Shown: positions 31,947 to 40,153 of the stretch, piece by piece
How the letters are laid out: every line of letters starts with the position of its first letter
Position numbering within the stretch: position 1 is the first letter of the stretch
Origin: PALSA-612 sp963776375
GTDB taxonomy: Bacteria; Actinomycetota; Thermoleophilia; Gaiellales; Gaiellaceae
Direction of reading: 5' to 3'
Assembly: GCA_963776375.1 (NCBI GenBank)
Contig: CAVZMF010000005.1
Location: forward strand, 943,550-1,007,549
Length of the DNA: 64,000 nt
Notes under the pieces: generated by a model
The model's database searches: none
Told to the model about the DNA's origin: nothing
The model's input: only the letters and a program-made list of their open reading frames with translations
Program-made: the position numbers and the translations under genes

Positions 31947-33083
31947 CTAGTAGGGCGCTGCCAGGGCGCCGAAGCTTGCGTTCGAGAGGCCGGCCGGGTC
32001 AGCGTCGGGATCGTTGGGGTGCTTCTCCCATTCGCCTAGTTGCAGCGAGTTCTCGACGACGAGGCGGCATCGCTCGAAGCGGCGGGTCATGAAGCGCTCG
32101 AGTGCGGCGTCGGTCGAGTCGTTCCCCGCGAGCTCCTCGCCGAGGACGACAGCGTCCTCGATCGCGATCCCGGCTCCCATGGCGAGGTGAGGCGTCGTCG
32201 AGTGGGCGGCATCGCCGATGAGCAGGACGCGCCCGCGATACCAGGGCGGCGGCAGGAGGATTGCCTGGAGAGGTCTACGGTCGATTCGCTCAGGGTCAGT
32301 CATCCGTTCCCGCGCCCAGCCGATCACGCCCTTGAACTCGGCGAGCAGTGCTTGGATCAGCTCCGGCCACTGCTCGCGCGGCGGCCGGCTGACCTCCGGT
32401 GTGTTCTCGACGACGAAGATGTACATCTCGTCGTCGGACACGGGGTTGCAGCCGGCCTTGTGACGGGGGCCGTAGTACATGCACATGTCGTCGCTGAGCC
32501 CTTCTGGGCGTGGCACGACGGCTCGCCAGACGGTCTGGCCGGTGAGGAATGGCTGGGGGGCGTCGGGGAACACGAGCTCGCGCACCTTGGAGTGGATCCC
32601 GTCGGCCGCGACGACCAGGTCGAAGGATCGGCTGCTTCCGTCTGTGAGCTCGACCTCGACGCGTCCGTTCTTGTCGTTGACAGCGGCGAGGCTGGTCGCT
32701 AGGTGGATCGCTGCACCGGCGCGCTGAGCGGCGTCGGCGAGCAGACCCCAGAAGATGGGGCGCATGATGCCGAAGCCGCCGGGATAGTCTGGTCCCGCCG
32801 GTTGAGGAAGTTCGACCCGTTGCATGACTTCGCCGTCGACGTTTCCAAAGCCGAGTGCCTCGTGGCCGGCGCCTTGGCGAATGCATTGCTCGAGTGCTTG
32901 CTCGTCCACGGCCTTGAGTGCGCGCAGGGTAGGGCCCATCATGGTCAGTCCGGAGCCCAGTGGCCGGAGCTCCTCGTTGATCTCGACGAGTTCGACGTCG
33001 TGTCCGCGCTTGCCAAGAACGGTGGCGAGCGAGAGGCCGGCGGGCCCGCCGCCAACGATCAGGACGTCGCCGATCGTGGCCAC
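31947..33083 (-). CDS. FAD-dependent monooxygenase, paralogue 2
   Basis: The 378 residues again show DVLIVGGGPAGLSLATVLGKRG, VVAADGIHSKVRELVF and LLIGDAAHSTTPHLAMGAGIAIEDAVVLGEEL. Its tail LGEWEKHPNDPDADPAGLSNAS closely parallels the downstream copy, so the pair probably arose by tandem duplication. A residue change right after the DG motif region and different substrate-domain sequence (PQPAGPDYPGGFGIMRPIFW) suggest distinct but related substrates or successive hydroxylations. The ATG is one base after the stop of the extradiol dioxygenase gene, implying tight translational coupling. Confidence 0.88.
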   Translation of the reverse strand: MATIGDVLIVGGGPAGLSLATVLGKRGHDVELVEINEELRPLGSGLTMMGPTLRALKAVDEQALEQCIRQGAGHEALGFGNVDGEVMQRVELPQPAGPDYPGGFGIMRPIFWGLLADAAQRAGAAIHLATSLAAVNDKNGRVEVELTDGSSRSFDLVVAADGIHSKVRELVFPDAPQPFLTGQTVWRAVVPRPEGLSDDMCMYYGPRHKAGCNPVSDDEMYIFVVENTPEVSRPPREQWPELIQALLAEFKGVIGWARERMTDPERIDRRPLQAILLPPPWYRGRVLLIGDAAHSTTPHLAMGAGIAIEDAVVLGEELAGNDSTDAALERFMTRRFERCRLVVENSLQLGEWEKHPNDPDADPAGLSNASFGALAAPY

Positions 33084-33084
33084 G

Positions 33085-34086
33085 TCAGTGCGCGGCGCCC
33101 TGCGCCCACGGGTTGGCGACGGCCGGCTCGAGCGGCTCAGCCGGCGCTGCCAGCGGGAACGCTTCGAGCATCGAGTCGGGCATCGACAGATTCCTGTACA
33201 TCGTGTTCGAGCCCTGGGAGGGCAGCCATTTCACCGGCTGCCAGTCCGGCTGATAGATCCGGTAGCCGCCGGAGTTGACCTCGAGCCGCAGTCCGCTCGG
33301 CTCGCGGAAGTAGAGGTACGTCTGCTCGCCCATGCCATGCTTGCCGGGGCCGAATTCGATCTCTACGCCCGCCTCCATCAGCACGTCCGCCGCGCGCAGC
33401 ACGTCCTCGACCGCGTCGACCCAGAACGCGAGGTGGTGGATGCGCCCGGGGACTCCGCTGAAGTCCACGACGAGCCCCAGGTCGTGCGACTTCTCGTTCG
33501 TCGTCACCATCGAGAACACGATTAGGTCTGGATTGTCGTCGAGGCCGGTGTACTCCATGAAGCGGAAGCCCAGCGTGTCGCGGTACCACTCGCTGTCGCC
33601 ATACGGATCGCGCGTCACGACGGTCACATGGTCGAGCTGCCGCGGCGCGACGCCGCGCGGGGCGAACCGCTGCGGCCGCGCCGGGAACGCCGACCGGAGT
33701 TGGGCCGGCGCCTCGTAGCGCTCCACCTCCCAGAAGAGTTCCTGCACGTGGCCGCCGGGGCCGCGGTAGCGGTAGGTACGCCCGTGGCCCTTCTGGGTCT
33801 CGCTCCAGCCCTCGCCGACGCCTGCCGCCTCGAGCGCCGCAGCGGCGCGCTCGAGCTGCGCCGGACCGTCCGTTCGCCAGCCGATGTGGCCGACGCCCGG
33901 CTGCTCCGCCTCGGTGAGCTGTACGGAGTGGAAGAAGAAGTCACCCCAGCAGCGCAAGTACACGGATTGCCCATCGCGGCCGCTTTCGGCGAGGCCGAGG
34001 ACGTCAGTGAAGAAGCGGGCCGACTCCTCGAGCTTGGGGGTTAGGAGTTCGACGTGGGCTAGCTGTGAGATCAGGCGTTCAGACAT
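33085..34086 (-). CDS. Extradiol ring-cleavage dioxygenase (VOC superfamily)
   Basis: The 333-residue protein has two VOC modules, as in type I catechol 2,3-dioxygenases. The N-terminal module starts ISQLAHVELLTPKLEESARFFTDVLGL. The catalytic module holds the three Fe(II) ligands in order: His in RQLDHVTVVTRD, His in GRIHHLAFWVD and Glu in SGLRLEVNSGGYRIY. It should cleave a dihydroxylated ring next to its hydroxyls. The long C-terminal extension (QPDWQPVKWLPSQGSNTMY...) is like homoprotocatechuate 2,3-dioxygenases. The position between FAH and two ring hydroxylases fits a meta-cleavage route. It overlaps the FAH gene by 8 bp. Confidence 0.85.
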   Translation of the reverse strand: MSERLISQLAHVELLTPKLEESARFFTDVLGLAESGRDGQSVYLRCWGDFFFHSVQLTEAEQPGVGHIGWRTDGPAQLERAAAALEAAGVGEGWSETQKGHGRTYRYRGPGGHVQELFWEVERYEAPAQLRSAFPARPQRFAPRGVAPRQLDHVTVVTRDPYGDSEWYRDTLGFRFMEYTGLDDNPDLIVFSMVTTNEKSHDLGLVVDFSGVPGRIHHLAFWVDAVEDVLRAADVLMEAGVEIEFGPGKHGMGEQTYLYFREPSGLRLEVNSGGYRIYQPDWQPVKWLPSQGSNTMYRNLSMPDSMLEAFPLAAPAEPLEPAVANPWAQGAAH

Positions 34087-35089
34087 GCGCTTCCTCCTCC
34101 TTCTGGGCGGGCTCGGGACGGGCGTCCCCTTCTGCCACGCATCGGTTCTGCTGCATGCCGAGCCCGGTGATCTCGCTTTCGATGAGGTCGCCAGGCTGGA
34201 GGAAGCGGCCGTGGTAGACGCCGTTTCCGGATGGTGAGCCGGTCAGGAGCATGTCGCCGGGGCGGAGTTGTGCGATCGAGGAGGCGTGTTCGACCAGCCT
34301 GGCGATGTCGAACATCATGTCTGCCGTGCTCGAGTCTTGCATGATTTCGCCGTTGAGCCGCAGCACGATCTGCAGGTCCATCGGGTCGCCGGCGTGCACG
34401 GCGGGGACGAACAGTGGGCCTGTCGGGAAGAAGGTGGGCCAGTTCTTGCCGGCGAACCAGTCGGTGCCGATCCCGGCGACGTCGTCTCGGAAGATGCGGT
34501 CACGCGCGGTGATGTCGTTGCAGATCGTGTAGCCGGCGACGACGTCGAGCGCTCGCTCGCGCGGAACGTGGCGCGCGGGGCGTCCGATGACGGCGGCGAG
34601 CTCCAGTTCCCAGTCGACGCTCTTGACGCCGGTTGGCAACACGATGTCGTCGTGTGCACCCACGATCGAGTGCGGCAGCCCCAGGAAGACATAAGGCGTG
34701 CCGCTGCGGGCACGTTCGTCGATGGCGGCGAGCGCGCGCCGTCGCTCTTCATCTGTCAGCTGCCGGTGCATTCGGTCGGGACCGGCGTTCGTCAGCTCGA
34801 CCAGGTGCTGGCGGTAGTTCGCGCCCGCCTGGAAGACCTGTCCGGGCGGGGTGACGGGAGGGAGCGGACGCAGGTCTTCGAGCGCGTAGTCGAGCGGCTC
34901 GCCGGCGACCCGGTCGGCTACGGCCTGGAGGTGTTCGAGGCTGGTATCCCAGTCGGCCAGGAGTTCGAGCAGGTTCGCCTGGGGGAGGTCGTGCGACAGG
35001 TCGAGCACCCTGTCTTGAAGCACCAGCCCGAGGAAGCTCTGCTCGTCAGCGGTGGAGAAGGTTCCGAGCGAGAAAGGGGCTGGACTCAT
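34079..35089 (-). CDS. Fumarylacetoacetate hydrolase-family protein
   Basis: The protein has about 336 residues from ATG 35089 (MSPAPFSLGTF); an upstream GTG/ATG at 35125 is less likely because it lies in the promoter region. The FAH fold is marked by VFQAGANYRQHLVE, VDWELELAAVIGRPARHV (metal ligands E and E/D), GYTICNDITARD and LLTGSPSGNGVY. Members hydrolyse acylpyruvates, hydrate 2-oxopent-4-enoates or decarboxylate 4-oxalocrotonate in aromatic catabolism. It is first in the minus-strand operon and its divergent upstream region carries the GntR-type operator at 35122-35136. Confidence 0.82.
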   Translation of the reverse strand: MSPAPFSLGTFSTADEQSFLGLVLQDRVLDLSHDLPQANLLELLADWDTSLEHLQAVADRVAGEPLDYALEDLRPLPPVTPPGQVFQAGANYRQHLVELTNAGPDRMHRQLTDEERRRALAAIDERARSGTPYVFLGLPHSIVGAHDDIVLPTGVKSVDWELELAAVIGRPARHVPRERALDVVAGYTICNDITARDRIFRDDVAGIGTDWFAGKNWPTFFPTGPLFVPAVHAGDPMDLQIVLRLNGEIMQDSSTADMMFDIARLVEHASSIAQLRPGDMLLTGSPSGNGVYHGRFLQPGDLIESEITGLGMQQNRCVAEGDARPEPAQKEEEAHV

Positions 35090-35121
35090 GCGTGCATCCG
35101 TCCGAACTGGATCATGCAGCC

Positions 35122-35136
35122 GCAACTGTATGCAAC
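35122..35136. promoter_or_regulatory. Candidate GntR/FCD operator, site 1
   Basis: GCAACTGTATGCAAC contains CTGTATGCA, close to the TGTATACA core bound by FadR/FCD-type regulators. A near-identical core, CTGTATCCA, occurs at 37641-37649 beside the GntR gene. It lies in the 65-bp spacer between two divergent catabolic operons, overlapping probable promoter elements. Confidence 0.5.
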
Positions 35137-35139
35137 TAG

Positions 35140-35145
35140 TAGGAT
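35140..35145 (+). promoter_or_regulatory. -10 box TAGGAT of the cyclase operon
   Basis: TAGGAT lies 9 nt before the ATG at 35155 and directly abuts the candidate operator, so repressor binding there would block this promoter. Confidence 0.45.
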
Positions 35146-35154
35146 CGGCGCAAC

Positions 35155-35919
35155 ATGAGAATCGTCGACCTTTCGGCCCCGATCGCCCCGACGCCCGAGG
35201 GTGCGCCGGAGCTCGTACGGACGACGATCGAGTACTACGACCATGCCTCGGGCGCGACCGAGATCGAGGAGATGTTCGGTTTGCCCGCTCGCTTGCTGCG
35301 TAACGGCGAAGGATGGTCGAGAGAGAACTTCAGCCGCTTCGGAACGCACAGCTCGACCCATGTCGACGCCCCGTACCACTACAACTCGGTCGTCGCCGGC
35401 GAGCGGGCACAGACGATCGACGAGTTGCCGCTCGACCTGTTCTTTGCCCCTGGTGTCGTGGTCGATTTCACCGTCAAGGCAGACGGCGATGCGATCACCG
35501 ACGACGAGATGGCCGCTGCGGTCGCCGAAAGTGGGCGGGAGTTACAGGAGCGCGACATCGTTCTCGTCCGAACCGGCCGGGACGCGTTCTACGACGAGCC
35601 GGACTACATGTTGCGCGGGCCGGGCGTGACGGCAGAGGCGACCCGATGGCTCTTCGAGCGAGGCGTCCGCGTGATGGGCATCGACGCCTGGGGCTGGGAC
35701 CGGCCGCTGCACATGCAGGCAAGCGATGCGCTGGAGCGGGACGAGCCGGGCGTGTTCTGGGCCGCCCACCAGTGCGACCTGCCGTACTCTCAGATCGAGC
35801 GGCTGTTCAACCTCGGCGCGCTGCCGCTGTCGGGCTTCACCGTCGCCTGCTTTCCGCTTCGGCTGATCGGTGGCAGCGCCGCACCGGCCCGCGTCGTCGC
35901 CATCTTTGAAGACCAATGA
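35155..35919 (+). CDS. Cyclase/kynurenine formamidase-family metal-dependent hydrolase
   Basis: The 254 residues contain FGTHSSTHVDAPYHY, the HxxTHxDxPxH signature that binds two metal ions in kynurenine formamidase, isatin hydrolase and polyketide 'cyclase' relatives. Downstream segments DIVLVRTGRDAF and RVMGIDAWGWDRP also fit the family. Members typically hydrolyse N-formyl or cyclic amide bonds, so in this cluster it may open a ring or remove formyl from a cleavage product. The stop overlaps the next start (ATGA). It is divergent from the FAH gene. Confidence 0.85.
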   Translation: MRIVDLSAPIAPTPEGAPELVRTTIEYYDHASGATEIEEMFGLPARLLRNGEGWSRENFSRFGTHSSTHVDAPYHYNSVVAGERAQTIDELPLDLFFAPGVVVDFTVKADGDAITDDEMAAAVAESGRELQERDIVLVRTGRDAFYDEPDYMLRGPGVTAEATRWLFERGVRVMGIDAWGWDRPLHMQASDALERDEPGVFWAAHQCDLPYSQIERLFNLGALPLSGFTVACFPLRLIGGSAAPARVVAIFEDQ

Positions 35920-36851
35920 CGCGCCTCGATCTCCACGCGCACGTCATTCCGGACGAGTACCGCTCGCTTCTGCCCCCGCTCCCGGACGGGTCACCCTTTC
36001 CGCTTCCGCCGGGTACGCTCGAGGGCCTGGTCGAGATGATGGGCAGATACGAGATCGAGGGTGCGGTGATCTCGACCGGGCCACCGGGCGCCACCGTCGA
36101 CGACCCAGGCCTCGCCCAGACGATGGCGCGTACGGCGAACGAGTTGATCGCCGGCATCGTCAGCTCCGACTCCGCCCGCTTCGCCGGCCTGGCCCTGCTG
36201 CCGTTGCCCGACCTCGATGCTTCGATCACAGAGCTGCGCCACGCGCTGGACATCCTCGCACTCGACGGCGTCGCTCTATTCACGAATGTCGCCGGGATCT
36301 ACCTCGGCGACCCACGCTTCGACGAGCTCTATGCCGAGCTCGATCGCCGTAGCGCGTATACCTTCGTCCATCCAGTGCACGGGCCCTATCCGCCGCCGCT
36401 TCCGCAGTGGCCGATCTGGCTCCACGAGTTCCCGTTCGACACGACCAGGGCCATCGTCAACCTGATCTACTCGGGAACGCTCGAGCGCTACCCGAGGATC
36501 CGCTTTCAGATGGCCCATCTCGGGGGGACGGCGCCGTTTCTCGCCCGGCGGATCGCGTCGCTGGCCGAGCGCGAGCCGTCTCTGGCAGAGAGCGCCCCTG
36601 CAGGGACGACGGCATACCTCTCACGTCTGTACTACGACACCGGTCTGTCGAACAACAGCATCGCTCTCGCCTCCACGCTTGCGGCCGTCGATCTCGAACG
36701 GATCGTGTTCGGCACCGACTGGCCCTACGCTGCGCTGCCGGAGGGGTCGGACCCGGCTCCCGATCTGGGCCTGGACTCGCCGGCCCGAGAACGCGTCGAT
36801 GCGCTCAACGCTGCCGCGCTGGTGCCGCGGCTCGCCGCTTCGACTTCATAG
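35916..36851 (+). CDS. Amidohydrolase-2 family protein (ACMSD-like)
   Basis: The 311 residues start TRLDLHAHVIPDEYRSLLPP (HxH zinc ligands), and include the later VHPVHGPYPPP and MAHLGGTAPFLARRI (His ligand), with Asp in VFGTDWPYA. This set is typical of 2-amino-3-carboxymuconate semialdehyde decarboxylase relatives, which decarboxylate or hydrolyse ring-cleavage products. It retains all ligands, in contrast to the truncated relative at 30238-30494. It is co-transcribed with the cyclase gene. Its 3' end overlaps the convergent GntR gene by 47 bp. Confidence 0.87.
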   Translation: MTRLDLHAHVIPDEYRSLLPPLPDGSPFPLPPGTLEGLVEMMGRYEIEGAVISTGPPGATVDDPGLAQTMARTANELIAGIVSSDSARFAGLALLPLPDLDASITELRHALDILALDGVALFTNVAGIYLGDPRFDELYAELDRRSAYTFVHPVHGPYPPPLPQWPIWLHEFPFDTTRAIVNLIYSGTLERYPRIRFQMAHLGGTAPFLARRIASLAEREPSLAESAPAGTTAYLSRLYYDTGLSNNSIALASTLAAVDLERIVFGTDWPYAALPEGSDPAPDLGLDSPARERVDALNAAALVPRLAASTS

Positions 36852-37599
36852 CCGGCCGGGATTGAAGGCCCGGCACGCGCGTCAGCGCCGCCGGCGCGGC
36901 TGTTTGAATCGCCGCCCGAAGCAAGGCGGGGTCGTGCTGAGGGTCGAGTTCGGCGACGACGGTCATCGCCGTGTGCGCGTAATGCGCAGCCAGGAGCTCG
37001 GCGGTCAGATCCGGCTCGCCGCTCGCCGTGGCGTCGATGATCGCGCGGTGCTCTGCACGTCGCTCTTCGTATCCGGAGGGCATCGTGGCGGCACCGTACG
37101 CGAGCCGATAGCGCGCAGCATGGTCGAAGAGCTGCGCGATCGTCGTGGCCAGCCGAGCGCCCGCCGCTGCCACGAAGATCGCGTGGAAGGCGGCATGGGG
37201 AACGTCCATGCGTACCTGGTCGCCGGCGCGCATGTAGTGGTCCATCTGCGCCATGAGGCCTTCGAGCTCTGCGAAGTCCTCGGGGCCGAGCTTGGGCACT
37301 GTCAACCGCACCGCCACCGTCTCCAGCGCGATGCGCATGGCGTACAGGCCTTCCAGGTCGTCCAGCGAGAAGTCGGCGATCCGGATCCGCCGGTTGGGCT
37401 GGGAAAGCACGAGGCCTTCTCGCTCGAGCAGACGAAGCGCTTCCCGTAGCGGCGTTCGACTGACGCCGAGCTGCTTGGCCAACGCCACTTGCGAGGTGGC
37501 TTCGCCGGGAGCGATCTCCCCACGCAGGATCGCGTCTCGCAGCCGGTCGTGGACGACCATCACGTTCTGGCCGTCTCGCGTTGTCGCTTCCAGCGTCAT
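36805..37599 (-). CDS. GntR-family transcriptional regulator, FCD/FadR subfamily
   Basis: The 264 residues begin with a winged helix (VVHDRLRDAILRGEIAPGEATSQVALAKQLGVSRTPLREALRLLEREGLV), cut here only as description, and end with an FCD ligand domain: MRIALETVAVRL, HAAFHAIFVAAAG and YEERRAEHRAIID supply the His/Asp metal ligands that bind carboxylate effectors. It is expected to repress the flanking catabolic operons until a pathway acid binds. Two matching CTGTATSCA sites lie in the promoters at 35.1 and 37.6 kb. The start at ATG 37599 has TAGCCT 10 nt upstream. Confidence 0.9.
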   Translation of the reverse strand: MTLEATTRDGQNVMVVHDRLRDAILRGEIAPGEATSQVALAKQLGVSRTPLREALRLLEREGLVLSQPNRRIRIADFSLDDLEGLYAMRIALETVAVRLTVPKLGPEDFAELEGLMAQMDHYMRAGDQVRMDVPHAAFHAIFVAAAGARLATTIAQLFDHAARYRLAYGAATMPSGYEERRAEHRAIIDATASGEPDLTAELLAAHYAHTAMTVVAELDPQHDPALLRAAIQTAAPAALTRVPGLQSRPAMKSKRRAAAPARQR

Positions 37600-37639
37600 G
37601 GGTGTGGACAGGCTAGCGTGATTGATTCCTATCGGCTAT

Positions 37640-37649
37640 CTGGATACAG
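37640..37649. promoter_or_regulatory. Candidate GntR/FCD operator, site 2
   Basis: CTGGATACAG (CTGTATCCAG on the other strand) lies in the 105-bp spacer between the divergent GntR gene and the second FAH gene. It shares ATACAGTTG with site 1. Autoregulation plus control of the FAH-transporter operon is the natural reading. Confidence 0.5.
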
Positions 37650-37704
37650 TTGATGATCTTGTGTGCTGAACCATCTCACGTCGATTGCGACCGAGGCTCG
37701 CCGT

Positions 37705-38778
37705 ATGCGCCTGGCCAGGATTAGACACGAGAGTGCCGACGGCATCGAGCCGCGAATCGTCGCCGCCCGCGGAGCAGACGGGGAATGGGTCGATGTTCGG
37801 CTGGCGGAACGTCTACGGCTGGAAAGTCGCGGGGGAACCCCCGAAGCAGCGCGCCGGATCGCGGCGGCAGTCGTGCCCGGCAGTTTGAGCCAGGCCCTGG
37901 CAGGGGGAGAAATGTTTTTCGAAGCGGTTGCTGCGGCGGTGGAGGATGGCACCGACGTCGCCCGAGTCTGCCCCGATCCGGACTTCGTCGCGCCCGTCGA
38001 TCCGCCGGCGTACCGGGATTTCATGGCGTTCGAGCAGCATTTCGTGACCGCCCACGGCAAGAGCGGACGCGCCATTCCGGAGGTCCTGTACGAGCTGCCC
38101 GTGTCCTACATGGGTAGCGCGCAGGCGTTCGTCGGACCGGAAGACGACGTGCCGTGGCCCTCGTACACGTCGGCGATGGACTACGAGCTGGAGCTCGGGA
38201 TCGTGATCGGCCGCGGCGGGCGCGATTTGCTGCCGGAGGAGGCCCTCGCGCACGTCTTGGGACTCACGATCCTGAACGACTTCAGCGCCCGCGACATTCA
38301 ACTGCGCGAGATGGCCGGTGGCCTGGGGCCGTCGAAGGGCAAGCATTTCGCCTCGTCGGTCGGGCCGTGGATCGTCTCACTGGACGCACTGCCGAATACG
38401 GGCTTGGCGATGGAGGCACGGGTGAACGGGGAGGTGTGGTCTCAGGGGACGACAGCGTCGATGATGTGGTCGGTCGGCGAGCTGGTGGCTTGGGCGTCGG
38501 CGGGCGAGCCGCTGGTCGCGGGAACGCTTCTCGGCTCCGGGACGGTTGGCGGCGGCTGCGGCTTCGAGCTCGACCGGATGCTGAAGCCGGGCGACGTCGT
38601 AGAGCTCGAGATCGAACAGTTGGGCACGTTGCGCAACCGACTGGCGTCACCATCGTCCAATGGATGGATGCCCGACGCCCGAGCAGATCGGGCGCCGGTG
38701 GACAGGGAGGCAAGCGGGGAGCCCATGAGCGCACTCGGACGGGCGACCTCGGGCAAGACGACAGAAAGGGGAGGATGA
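37705..38778 (+). CDS. Fumarylacetoacetate hydrolase-family protein, second copy
   Basis: The protein has about 357 residues from ATG 37705 (MRLARIRHESADG); a GTG at 37663 would add 14. It shows FMAFEQHFVTAHG, MDYELELGIVIGRGGRDL (metal ligands), LTILNDFSARDIQLREMAGGLGPSKGKHFASSVGPWIV and GTLLGSGTVGGGCGFELDRMLKPGDVVELEIE. The conserved catalytic set is complete. It differs from the 34-kb copy and resembles 2-keto-4-pentenoate hydratase/ureidoglycolate lyase relatives. The C-terminal tail after LGTLRNRLA is unusually long and low-complexity. The stop overlaps the start of the ABC substrate-binding protein (ATGA), tying uptake to catabolism. Confidence 0.82.
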   Translation: MRLARIRHESADGIEPRIVAARGADGEWVDVRLAERLRLESRGGTPEAARRIAAAVVPGSLSQALAGGEMFFEAVAAAVEDGTDVARVCPDPDFVAPVDPPAYRDFMAFEQHFVTAHGKSGRAIPEVLYELPVSYMGSAQAFVGPEDDVPWPSYTSAMDYELELGIVIGRGGRDLLPEEALAHVLGLTILNDFSARDIQLREMAGGLGPSKGKHFASSVGPWIVSLDALPNTGLAMEARVNGEVWSQGTTASMMWSVGELVAWASAGEPLVAGTLLGSGTVGGGCGFELDRMLKPGDVVELEIEQLGTLRNRLASPSSNGWMPDARADRAPVDREASGEPMSALGRATSGKTTERGG

Positions 38779-40079
38779 TCGTGAAGACGTTGCGGTACCG
38801 CGCGCCCCGAGCCCGTATGCGGGCCGGGTCGCTGCTGCTCGTCGCGGCGGTCGGCGTCGCCGCCGTCGTGTTCTCGGGCACGGGCCTCGCCAGCACAGGT
38901 CGGCAAGCGGCGACGCCGGCCTGGGCGAAGGTGTTCGCCAAGTACGTCGGAGTGAAGAAGCTCGGACCGGCGAACGCGAAGCTGGCTCCGGTGACCGTCG
39001 GCTGGGTGAACGCGCAGGGCGGGATCGTGCAATCGCCCGAGTCGACGACCTCGATCAAGGCGGCCGTCGCCGTCATCAACACGTACCTGAGAGGGGTCGG
39101 GGGCCATCCCCTCAAGCTGAAGACGTGCTTCGTCGTGCAGGCCGAGTCGCAGGGGCAGAAGTGCGCCCAGGCGATGGACAACGATCCCAGCGTCAAGTTC
39201 GTGATCGAGGGTGTCCTGCCGTTTGGCGCGACGGGTTTCCACCAGACGAACAAGGGCAAGAAGCCAGTGATCGGGTTCAACCCGATTACTACCTCGTCGG
39301 CGACGGCGAAGAACACGTACGAAGTGACAGCAGGCCTGTTCGGCACCGACCCGGGCGAGGTCAGCTACCTCGTCGGTGTGCTGCATGCGAAGACCGTGTC
39401 GCTGCTCTACCCGCAGGACGACCCTGCCGGTGTGACGGCGGCAAAGCTGTTCCAGCAGATCGCCGGGGCGGCAGGTCTGAAGGTCACGGCCGTGGGCTTT
39501 TCCTCGACGGCAACCGACCTATTGACGCCGATGACGGCCGCGAACGCCCAGTCGACGGACGCGAGCACCGTCTTCTTCGTCAACCCGTCCGTCTGCACCG
39601 CGGGTTCGAAGGCCGTCGATCAGCTCCACGTCAAGCACGTGGTCGCGCTCGCGCTCTGTCTCGACCCGCACGTCCAGGCGGCGCTCGGCGACTATCCCAA
39701 GTGGACGTACGTGAACACGGGTGTGAGCGCCAACCTGCCCAGGGCGGACCCGTACGTGGCCGCCTGGCTGGCGGCGATCAGCTCACTCGGCAAGAAGAAC
39801 CCGGCCGTCTATGCCCCCTTCCCGCAGCTGGCCTGGGGTACGGCGATGACTGCCGCGAAGGCGATCAACCAGATCGGTGCGGGCAAGTTGAGCCCGGTCT
39901 CGTTCCGGTCCTGGATCCGCAAGTTCCAGGGGCCGTCGATGTTCGGCCCTCCGAATCTCAAGTGGGGGTCGGTACAAGGACTGCCTGCGCTGGGCACCAC
40001 CGCGGTACGGCTGTACACGTACCTCGGAAAGGGCAAGTGGGAAGACGCGACCGGCGGCAAGTGGGTCGGCGGCCGCTAG
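38775..40079 (+). CDS. ABC transporter substrate-binding protein, Leu/Ile/Val-type
   Basis: The 434 residues carry a signal sequence (RAGSLLLVAAVGVAAVVFSGTGLA, no lipobox) and a type I periplasmic-binding fold: VTVGWVNAQGG, IKAAVAVINTYLRGVGGHPLKL, a central hinge and GTAMTAAKAINQIGAG. Two cysteines (KTCFVVQAESQGQKC) could form a disulfide. Bacterial members bind branched-chain amino acids or, in catabolic islands, aromatic acids and amides. Its position between FAH and permease genes favours the pathway substrate. Translation starts at ATG 38775, where GGGGAGG lies close upstream. A hairpin follows the gene. Confidence 0.85.
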   Translation: MIVKTLRYRAPRARMRAGSLLLVAAVGVAAVVFSGTGLASTGRQAATPAWAKVFAKYVGVKKLGPANAKLAPVTVGWVNAQGGIVQSPESTTSIKAAVAVINTYLRGVGGHPLKLKTCFVVQAESQGQKCAQAMDNDPSVKFVIEGVLPFGATGFHQTNKGKKPVIGFNPITTSSATAKNTYEVTAGLFGTDPGEVSYLVGVLHAKTVSLLYPQDDPAGVTAAKLFQQIAGAAGLKVTAVGFSSTATDLLTPMTAANAQSTDASTVFFVNPSVCTAGSKAVDQLHVKHVVALALCLDPHVQAALGDYPKWTYVNTGVSANLPRADPYVAAWLAAISSLGKKNPAVYAPFPQLAWGTAMTAAKAINQIGAGKLSPVSFRSWIRKFQGPSMFGPPNLKWGSVQGLPALGTTAVRLYTYLGKGKWEDATGGKWVGGR

Positions 40080-40098
40080 CGAGCCCAAGACGCGTTGT

Positions 40099-40129
40099 GT
40101 GTGGGGGGCGGGACGACCGCCCTCCACAC
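40099..40129 (+). terminator. Attenuator-like hairpin between binding protein and permease genes
   Basis: GTGTGG..GGCGG pairs with CCGCC..CCACAC, leaving a small internal bulge. It sits in the only sizeable gap (74 bp) of the transport operon. Partial termination or 3' protection here would raise binding-protein mRNA above permease mRNA. Confidence 0.45.
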
Positions 40130-40153
40130 CGGTGCGCGTCGAGGACGTAGCGC

